A stretch of DNA of 64,000 bases, from positions 248,001 through 312,000 of the forward strand of contig NZ_BAKX01000002.1 in NCBI RefSeq assembly GCF_000614585.1. Reading direction: 5' to 3'. The position numbers were made by a program, and so were the translations under genes. The first letter of the stretch is position 1, and every line of letters starts with the position of its first letter. Of this stretch, positions 57,402 through 64,000 are shown one piece after another. The notes beneath the pieces were generated by a model, which worked only from the letters and a program-made list of their open reading frames with translations, had not been told where the DNA came from and ran no database searches. Source of the DNA: Porphyromonas gingivicanis JCM 15907. Lineage in GTDB: Bacteria > Bacteroidota > Bacteroidia > Bacteroidales > Porphyromonadaceae.

Positions 57402-60400
57402 ATGGAATGGAAAGTATTTAGTAGAGCCAATCGAGTGGTAGGCTGGTTGGTGTTTTTGGTCGCAGCGGTTACTTACTTGATGACCATAGGACCTTCTGCC
57501 AGTATCTGGGATTGTGCGGAGTTTATCCTCTCTGCCCACAAGTTAGAAGTAGGGCATCCACCCGGTGCTCCTTTCTTTATGCTGGTCTACAATGTGGTGT
57601 CTCAATTTACCTCCGATCCTACTCAAGTAGCTTTTTACTGCAATGCAACGAGTGCTTTGTTGAGTGCTTTTACTATACTTTTCCTCTTTTGGACCATTAC
57701 CCACATGGTGCGTAGACTCTTGGCTCCCGGTGTGCGTAGTGGGCATACTTTAGATGGTCAGGAGGCAAAACTCTCGTTAGGACAAGCCATTGCCGTACTC
57801 GCCTCGGGGATAGGGGGGGCTTTGCTTTTTACTTTTACCGATTCTTTTTGGTTTAGTGCTGTAGAGGCGGAGGTGTATGCCTTTAGTTCTTTCTTTACCG
57901 CCCTTGTTTTTTGGCTGATGTTGGAGTGGGAAGACCAAGCTGACAGAGAGGGGTCGGACCGCTGGTTGATACTTATAGCCTATTTCTTAGGTTTGAGCGT
58001 TGGGGTGCACTTGCTCAACCTGCTTTGCATCCCCGCCATGGCTTTGATTTACTACTACAAACGTTGGAAAACCCCCTCTGTTAAGGGTGCGTTGATAGCT
58101 CTTGTGCTCTCTTTCGTTACCATTGCAGTTATGATGTACGGCATTGTGCAGGGAGTACCCAAGTTGGGAGCTTCGATAGATAAGTTTGCCGTAAACTCTT
58201 TGGGGCTTTCGTTCAACTCTGGATTTATAGCCTACTTGCTATTTTTGCTCGCTCTCTTTGCGTGGTCTGTGGTAGAGTTTACTCGCCAGCGTAATCTCTT
58301 TCGTTGTCGTCTCTCTATCTTTCTAACGGCAACGTTTATGGGTATTCCTTTTATGACCGATAGCTTCTTCGTTTGGGCTATTTTGTTGGCGGGATTGGCT
58401 TACTTGATCTTTGGACTTAAACGTATCAACCTCTCTACGCTTTTTACCTTGCAGATGTCTCTCTTGGCAGTGTTGATAGGTTTCTCTTCCTATGGAGTTA
58501 TATTGGTGCGTTCTGTTGCAGGTACCCCAATGAACCAAAATATGCCCAACACGGCATTGGTGCTCAAACGCTATCTCAATAGAGAGCAGTATGGTACTAT
58601 TCCCCACATATCAGGACCAACCTTTGCCTCTAAGATGGTAGGCAGGGAAATGGGGAATGGTGTGTGGAGTCCAGCCCCTAAGAACTCTCCAGAGGATAAA
58701 GACCAGTATATCAAACTTTACGATGAGGAAAAAGCGGTCTACGATAAGAAAGTTTTCTTCCCTCGTGCTTTCTCTACGCAACCTGCTCATATATATGGCT
58801 ATAACCTTTGGATGGGGCGTGCATATGACGATATGTCTCAGCCGACTTTTGGGCAGAATTTGCGCTACTTCTTCTCCTATCAATTAGGATATATGTATTG
58901 GCGTTACTTTGCTTGGAACTTCATCGGTAGACAGAATGATATACAAGGACATGGGGGGCGCATTAATGGAGGAGTGGCTACTGGGCTTCCTTTTGTAGAC
59001 CGAATGATAATTGGAGATGCTCAGCAGTTGCCTGATTTTTTAACTGACAACAAGGCTCATAATGTTTATTACTTATTGCCTCTTTTGTTGGGGTTGCTAG
59101 GTATTGGCTTTCAGTTGATGCGAGGTGTTCGCGGGGCTCAGAGCTTTTGGGTAACTTTCTTTTTCTTCTTTATGACGGGGATTGCTATTGTCCTCTATAT
59201 CAATCAGACAACGGGGCAACCTCGTGAGCGAGATTATGCCTATGCAGGTTCGTTCTATGCCTTCGCTATATGGATTGGTTTCGGGATAGCAGGTCTCTAT
59301 TCCCTCTTGCAAAGGGCAAAGTTGTCTCCCCTCCCCAGTAGTGGTATTGCCTTAGTGGTAGCTCTTTTGGTACCCTTACAAATGGCTACCCAAAATTGGG
59401 ATGATCATGATCGTTCAGGGCGTACCGTAGCTGCTGATTTTGGATACAATTTCTTGATGAGTTGTGAACCCAATGCCATTCTTTTCTGCTTTGGTGATAA
59501 TGATACATTCCCCCTATGGTATGCGCAAGAAGTAGAGGGGGTTAGACCTGATGTGCTTACCGCTAATCTTAGCTATCTTTCGGACGAAAGGTATGTTGAT
59601 CAGATGCGTAAGCAGTCGCATGAGGCTCAGCCGATGCCATTGCAGTATATGACGCCTCAGTTTTACTATCCCAATCCATTTGCTTATGTGCAGGAAAGTG
59701 GAGTGCAACAGGCGGGTAGTGCTTTACAGCGTATGGTACAACCTTTGCCTGCGTATGGTACGGCAGTATTGCCCACTAATCAATTGACAATACCTCTTGA
59801 TTCACTCCAGATTGTAGAGGCATTCCCCCAGCTGAAAGGGATGTCTATCCCCTCTGAAATGTATATCTCACTGTCGGGTACGCGAGTGATAACAAGAGAT
59901 AAAATGGCACTCTTAGACCTTTTGCAAACGAATAAGTGGAAACGTCCGATTCATTGGGCTAAATCTACCCCTATAGACGATGTCTTTGCCAACTTCCCCA
60001 ATCACCTCTCTTCGAATGGAGTGGTTTACAGGGTGAATCCTATTGAAACGAAGGGAACTCTTCAAGAGATAAATGTAGACAAAGAGTATGATTTAGTAAT
60101 GAATAAGTATCGTTGGTTTGGAGCTTCTGATCCCGATATTTACTACGACGATTATATTCGCGGTACTATTCGATACTATTACAGAGGAGTTCTTTTCCCA
60201 AATTTGGTACAGGCATTATTGCAGAGAGGCGATAAGGAACGTGCTCAGAAGGTTTTGAAAAAATGCTTCCAAGAGTTGCATCCTAAGGCTATTCCTTATA
60301 CAAGAGCCGATATTCCTTTGGCGATTGCTTGCTATGATGCCGAGATGCGAGAGCAAGCCGATGAAATAGCTAAGGCGGTGCTTGAAAGTAATATGCGTAC

Positions 60401-60683
60401 CATACGCTGGGCTATGGAGTTGTATAGAGGCAATAAGGCGGCACAAGCTGTGTTTTTCGATATTTATCAAGATCAAACTTTTGAAAATGCTTTGAATGCG
60501 GCGCAAACTGTTGCTGTTTTGGCACGTCGCTATGGTTCTTCGATAGCGACCCCGTATGAAAAAGAGTTAGCCCTTTATCTTACAGCTATTTATGGTGCGC
60601 CAGAGCAATCCCTTCCAGACAATGTAGCAACAGGGCAAGGAGGCTTGGAGGAGAGTCTTGAAAATAATCAAGTGCAAGAATAA
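57402..60683 (+). CDS. DUF2723 multi-pass membrane protein, GT-C type O-glycosyltransferase-like
   Basis: 1093 residues from MEWKVFSRANRVVGWLVFLV; an upstream TTG adds 16. The DUF2723 signature is clear: TIGPSASIWDCAEFILSAHK then EVGHPPGAPFFMLVYNVVSQ. About eleven membrane helices follow, then a soluble part with INQTTGQPRERDYAYAGSF and CFGDNDTFPLWYAQEVEG. The family is related to human TMEM260, an O-mannosyltransferase, and is now classed as GT-C-like; in Bacteroidetes it may take part in surface protein glycosylation, which is inference. The C-terminal ~250 residues contain helical repeats. Confidence 0.88.
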   Translation: MEWKVFSRANRVVGWLVFLVAAVTYLMTIGPSASIWDCAEFILSAHKLEVGHPPGAPFFMLVYNVVSQFTSDPTQVAFYCNATSALLSAFTILFLFWTITHMVRRLLAPGVRSGHTLDGQEAKLSLGQAIAVLASGIGGALLFTFTDSFWFSAVEAEVYAFSSFFTALVFWLMLEWEDQADREGSDRWLILIAYFLGLSVGVHLLNLLCIPAMALIYYYKRWKTPSVKGALIALVLSFVTIAVMMYGIVQGVPKLGASIDKFAVNSLGLSFNSGFIAYLLFLLALFAWSVVEFTRQRNLFRCRLSIFLTATFMGIPFMTDSFFVWAILLAGLAYLIFGLKRINLSTLFTLQMSLLAVLIGFSSYGVILVRSVAGTPMNQNMPNTALVLKRYLNREQYGTIPHISGPTFASKMVGREMGNGVWSPAPKNSPEDKDQYIKLYDEEKAVYDKKVFFPRAFSTQPAHIYGYNLWMGRAYDDMSQPTFGQNLRYFFSYQLGYMYWRYFAWNFIGRQNDIQGHGGRINGGVATGLPFVDRMIIGDAQQLPDFLTDNKAHNVYYLLPLLLGLLGIGFQLMRGVRGAQSFWVTFFFFFMTGIAIVLYINQTTGQPRERDYAYAGSFYAFAIWIGFGIAGLYSLLQRAKLSPLPSSGIALVVALLVPLQMATQNWDDHDRSGRTVAADFGYNFLMSCEPNAILFCFGDNDTFPLWYAQEVEGVRPDVLTANLSYLSDERYVDQMRKQSHEAQPMPLQYMTPQFYYPNPFAYVQESGVQQAGSALQRMVQPLPAYGTAVLPTNQLTIPLDSLQIVEAFPQLKGMSIPSEMYISLSGTRVITRDKMALLDLLQTNKWKRPIHWAKSTPIDDVFANFPNHLSSNGVVYRVNPIETKGTLQEINVDKEYDLVMNKYRWFGASDPDIYYDDYIRGTIRYYYRGVLFPNLVQALLQRGDKERAQKVLKKCFQELHPKAIPYTRADIPLAIACYDAEMREQADEIAKAVLESNMRTIRWAMELYRGNKAAQAVFFDIYQDQTFENALNAAQTVAVLARRYGSSIATPYEKELALYLTAIYGAPEQSLPDNVATGQGGLEESLENNQVQE

Positions 60684-60786
60684 GATAGAGTTTCCTCCCT
60701 TTAGCCTTGTGGCGATTGAATGAAAAAACCTACTTTTGTAGGCAGGAGATAAGAATTGAACAGACTTAGATTTATACATATTATAT

Positions 60787-61353
60787 ATGGCAACAACTGC
60801 TGACTTTAGAAATGGTATGTGCCTTGATATCGATGGGCAATACTTCTTTATTATTGAATTCTTGCACGTAAAGCCAGGTAAAGGTCCTGCTTTTGTGCGT
60901 ACTAAGCTCCGTAACGTAGCTACGGGTCGTGTACTGGACAAAACATGGAACAGTGGTGTTAAGGTAGAGGAGGTGCGTATCGAGCGTCGTCCCTATCAGT
61001 TCCTTTACAAAGATGAAATGGGCTACAATTTTATGCATCCAGAGACCTTTGAACAGATTTCAATTCCTGGAGATAGCATCGAGGGAGTGCAATTTCTCAA
61101 AGATGGAGATATGGTAGAGGCTATGGTGCATGCCGAGAGCGAAACCGTACTTACTTGTGAATTGCCAGCACATGTTGTGCTCCGTGTAACTTATACCGAA
61201 CCCGGTATAAAGGGAGATACCGCGACTAATGCATTGAAGCCCGCTACTCTTGAGACTGGAGCAGAGGTTCGTGTGCCTCTTTTCATTCAAAACGATGAGT
61301 TAATAGAGATTGATACACGAGACGGCTCCTATATAGGACGTGTCAAGGAATAA
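60787..61353 (+). CDS. efp: Elongation factor P
   Basis: Relieves ribosomes stalled at proline runs. 188 residues, starting [20 protein letters not shown]. The modifiable loop reads [14 protein letters not shown] with a Lys at the tip. The C-terminal OB domains contain [20 protein letters not shown] and [13 protein letters not shown]. All as expected. Confidence 0.97.
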   Translation: MATTADFRNGMCLDIDGQYFFIIEFLHVKPGKGPAFVRTKLRNVATGRVLDKTWNSGVKVEEVRIERRPYQFLYKDEMGYNFMHPETFEQISIPGDSIEGVQFLKDGDMVEAMVHAESETVLTCELPAHVVLRVTYTEPGIKGDTATNALKPATLETGAEVRVPLFIQNDELIEIDTRDGSYIGRVKE

Positions 61354-61453
61354 TTAAAACTTCGGCAAATCCTCTGTGTAACACCTCTCTGTTGGGTGTG
61401 CTAAGTCTCTCAATTTAGAAAGTCCTCTTTATAATTATTAAGGGGTATTTCGC

Positions 61454-61483
61454 TTGTGGGATAGTTATAAATTAGTATATTTG
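61454..61483 (+). promoter_or_regulatory. Promoter of the RagA-like receptor gene
   Basis: TTG (61454-61456), a 19-base spacer and TATATTTG (61476-61483), a full consensus match. Confidence 0.8.
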
Positions 61484-61489
61484 CTGGCA

Positions 61490-61728
61490 ATACTTGTTTA
61501 ACGATTGTAAATGTTTTTCAAAAAACGTGCTTCTTAAATAGGTATGCGCGTGGGGCAGAGTGCTTATGCGAGCAGGTAGAACTATTCGGGAGTAGAGATT
61601 GCTCCTGTTGAGAGACTGCTTGGAGAATAGGGGTATTCTATTCGAGATAGAATGGTGAGAAGTCCCTCCTCTGGATTAAAGATGGAAGAAATAGAAAAAG
61701 ATAACTAATTAGTAAAACGGAAAAAGAA
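61490..61728 (+). promoter_or_regulatory. Long structured 5' leader of the RagA-like gene
   Basis: About 240 bases lie between the promoter and the start codon. Two small stems can be drawn: GAGCA (61570-61574) with TGCTC (61600-61604), and ATTCTAT (61635-61641) with ATAGAAT (61647-61653). Such a leader suggests post-transcriptional control. Confidence 0.4.
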
Positions 61729-64000
61729 ATGTCTATGAAAAGATTGGCACTATTCTTCCTAACCCTCATGATGGGTTTGGGATGGGCTGTAGCCCAGAAT
61801 AGGACAGTGACAGGTACCGTTGTGTCTTCTACGGACAACGAACCTCTCATTGGCGCAAGTGTTGTAGTAGTGGGGCAACCTACTATTGGTACTACAACTG
61901 ATTTTGATGGTAAGTTCAAACTCTCTGTACCCGCTAATGCTAAGAAATTGAGATTTTCTTACGTAGGGATGCAGGCACAAGAACATGACATCGAAAATGT
62001 AATGAACATCGTCTTGAGCGATAGCAAAGACTTAGATGTAGTTGTTGTCGTAGGTTATGGTTCTGGACAGAAGTTGAGCACTGTGTCTGGATCTGTGGCA
62101 CGTGTATCTGGCGAAAAGTTGGAGAACAAGCCTGTGGCAAACGTTATGGACGGTCTCCAAGGTCAAGTAGCAGGTATGCAAGTTGAGACAGGTTCTGGTG
62201 ACCCTAACGCAGTAGCTTCTGTACAAATCCACGGTAACGCTTCTTTGGGAGCTGGAGGTTCTCCTCTTTATATCGTAGACGGAGTGCAAACTTCTGCAGG
62301 TGTGGTTATGGCGATGAACCCCAGCGACTTTGAGTCTATCACAGTATTGAAAGATGCTTCTTCAACATCTATTTATGGTGCTCGTGCTGCTAACGGTGTT
62401 ATCGTTATTACTACTAAAAGAGGTAAACTTAACCAGGATGGTCAAATCTCTGTAAGTACCATGTATGGTGTTTCTTCTCTTATCAGCCGTCGTCCTTTTG
62501 AGCATATCATGTCTGCTCAAGAGTTGCTCAAATATCAAATGAAACATCGTGTCAGCCAAAATGATGGTGCCGTGCCTGGGTCTGAATTCTTAAAAGGATT
62601 TAAGGGAACTGCTTTTGCTGGTGAAGTAGACTCAGATGGCAACTATACAGGTAAGGTACTTCGCGAGTATGATTGGTTGAATGTGTTTATGGGTAAACAT
62701 GCTCCTACATTCCAGACAGATATGTCTATTGCTGGTGGTAGTGACAATGTTTCTTACTATGTTTCTGGAGGTTATTTCTCTCAAGAAGGTATCTCTGCAG
62801 AGACATCTCGTTATAGAAAATTCAACATTCGTAGTAATATCGATGCTCGTGTTAAGGAGTGGCTTCGTGTAGGTATGAATGTTTCTGGAGGTTTGGTTCA
62901 ACAAGAAGCCAGTAGCTTCCAAGGTAGTGCTTATGTAAATAGCGGTACTTTTGCTGCTCTTACTATTCCTGCTTATTATAGTCCTTTTGCTAAAGATGCA
63001 AATGGAAACGATATGAACGAATATGCTCGTTATATCCGTCTCCATAAATCTTACCCAGTATTGACAAATGCTACTCTTTATCTCCCAAGTGTTGCTAATG
63101 AGACAAGCTTGTCAAAGGGAACCAGCTATCGTTTGAATGCTTCTGGATATGCTCAGTTGCGTCCTATCGAGGGCTTGACTTTGAAAACACAAGCAGGTGT
63201 TGATATGATTTTCGGAAGAGATCAGAGACTTGTTTACCCTGAAAATCCAGATGTAAATGGTCTTGGCTTTAACCGTCAATCTTATGACAACAGTAACACA
63301 CTTACTTGGACCAATACGGCAGAGTATAAGTTCAAAGTTAAAGAAGACCATGACTTTACAGCTCTTCTTGGACAAGAATTTGTAGACAACCGAAGCGAAG
63401 GCTTTACTGCTATGGCTCGTGGTCTCCGTAACCGTGACTATATGTTCTTAGGTCATGGGCAGTTGGCTCATTCCTCGTTCGTCCTTCTCAATCATCTTCT
63501 GCTTATGCTTACTTCTCTCTCTTTGCTCGTTTGAACTATACGTTCAAGGATTACATGGCATTCGATGTTACTGTTCGTAACGACCGCTCTTCGAGATTTG
63601 GACGTAATCACCAAGCAGCTACATTCTTCTCTGTAGGAGCTATGTACGATTTCCTCCGTTCAGGATTGGTTGATGATAAGGGGCTTATTAGTACTCTCCG
63701 CTTGAAAGCTAACTACGGTACGCAGGGTAACTCTTCAATTCCTTTGTATGCTTCTGAGGCTTTGACGGGTACTATTAATTATACAGAAGAACTTGCTTTC
63801 GGTGTTACTTCAATCGGTAACCCAGACCTCGCTTGGGAGCGTCAAGGTATGTTCAGCGTAGGGGTAGATTATGGTATGTGGGATAACACTCTTACTGTAG
63901 ATCTTGCTTACTACAACCGTAAGACTACTGACATGCTTATGAATGTCCCTCTCCCTTATTCTACAGGGTACGGAGCTCGTTGGCAAAATGTTGGAGCCAT
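61729..64000 (+). CDS. RagA/SusC-type TonB-dependent receptor (frameshift; runs off window)
   Basis: Signal peptide MSMKRLALFFLTLMMGLGWA then QNRT, CarbopepD-like N-domain (TVTGTVVSSTDNEPLIGASV), then the plug with GSGQKLSTVSGSVARVSGEK and DASSTSIYGARAANGVIVIT, and the start of the barrel. The sequence is close to P. gingivalis RagA, which imports peptides together with RagB. The frame breaks at about 63467. One added base restores SFLVRPSQSSSAYAYFSLFA and continues to the window end (YSTGYGARWQNVGA). A RagB/SusD partner would be expected downstream. Start may also be the second Met at 61735. Confidence 0.9.

Overview
The window looks like a chromosomal piece of an anaerobic Bacteroidales bacterium, most likely a Porphyromonas or close relative. 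The evidence is: promoters of the Bacteroidetes type (TTG about 19-21 bases before TAnnTTTG), several proteins with type IX secretion (T9SS) C-terminal tails, a serine palmitoyltransferase-like gene, a SusC/RagA-type receptor very like P. gingivalis RagA, and a histidine-to-glutamate operon. Species cannot be fixed from sequence alone.

Layout. 1-4.1 kb: lipid and housekeeping genes (serine palmitoyltransferase start, rnc, fabF, acpP, purN, nth). 4.1-6.7 kb: a subtilisin-like protease behind a C10A8 tract, followed by a small free-standing copy of its own propeptide. 6.7-11.6 kb: aspA, mdh and a T9SS-tailed leucine-rich-repeat protein. 11.9-15.5 kb: tRNA-Gly and the operon pdxJ-exbB-exbD-tonB-DJ-1. 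15.8-19.8 kb: two tandem secreted thioredoxin/PKD/T9SS proteins. 19.9-22.8 kb: trmN6, tRNA-Ser, a probable 6S RNA, an exported protein and a SIMPL protein. 23.3-25.7 kb: divergent pabA and pabB-pabC (folate). 25.8-29 kb: a T9SS-tailed Ig-like protein and two paralogous lipoproteins. 29.3-38.1 kb: a complete type I-B cas operon (cas6-cas8b-cas7-cas5-cas3-cas4-cas1-cas2) with no CRISPR array beside it. 38.4-40.8 kb: tyrosine phenol-lyase and a beta-barrel protein. 41.4-45.6 kb: rsmG, a metallo-hydrolase and gcvP. 45.8-49 kb: CDF transporter, YeiH-type permease, holB. 49.2-53.7 kb: ftcD-hutI-fchA-hutH. 54-57 kb: outer-membrane receptor and a small lipoprotein. 57.4-64 kb: large DUF2723 membrane protein, efp and a RagA-like receptor cut by the window end.

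Metabolically the window fits an amino-acid fermenter: histidine, glycine, aspartate and tyrosine breakdown, TonB-energised uptake and T9SS surface proteins.

A dominant technical feature is frameshifting. Sixteen genes, including core ones such as fabF and rnc, are broken by 19 lesions. Eighteen of them are repaired by adding one base, nearly always in a short homopolymer. This is best read as base under-calling in the assembly, not gene decay, so I annotate those genes full length and give each lesion.
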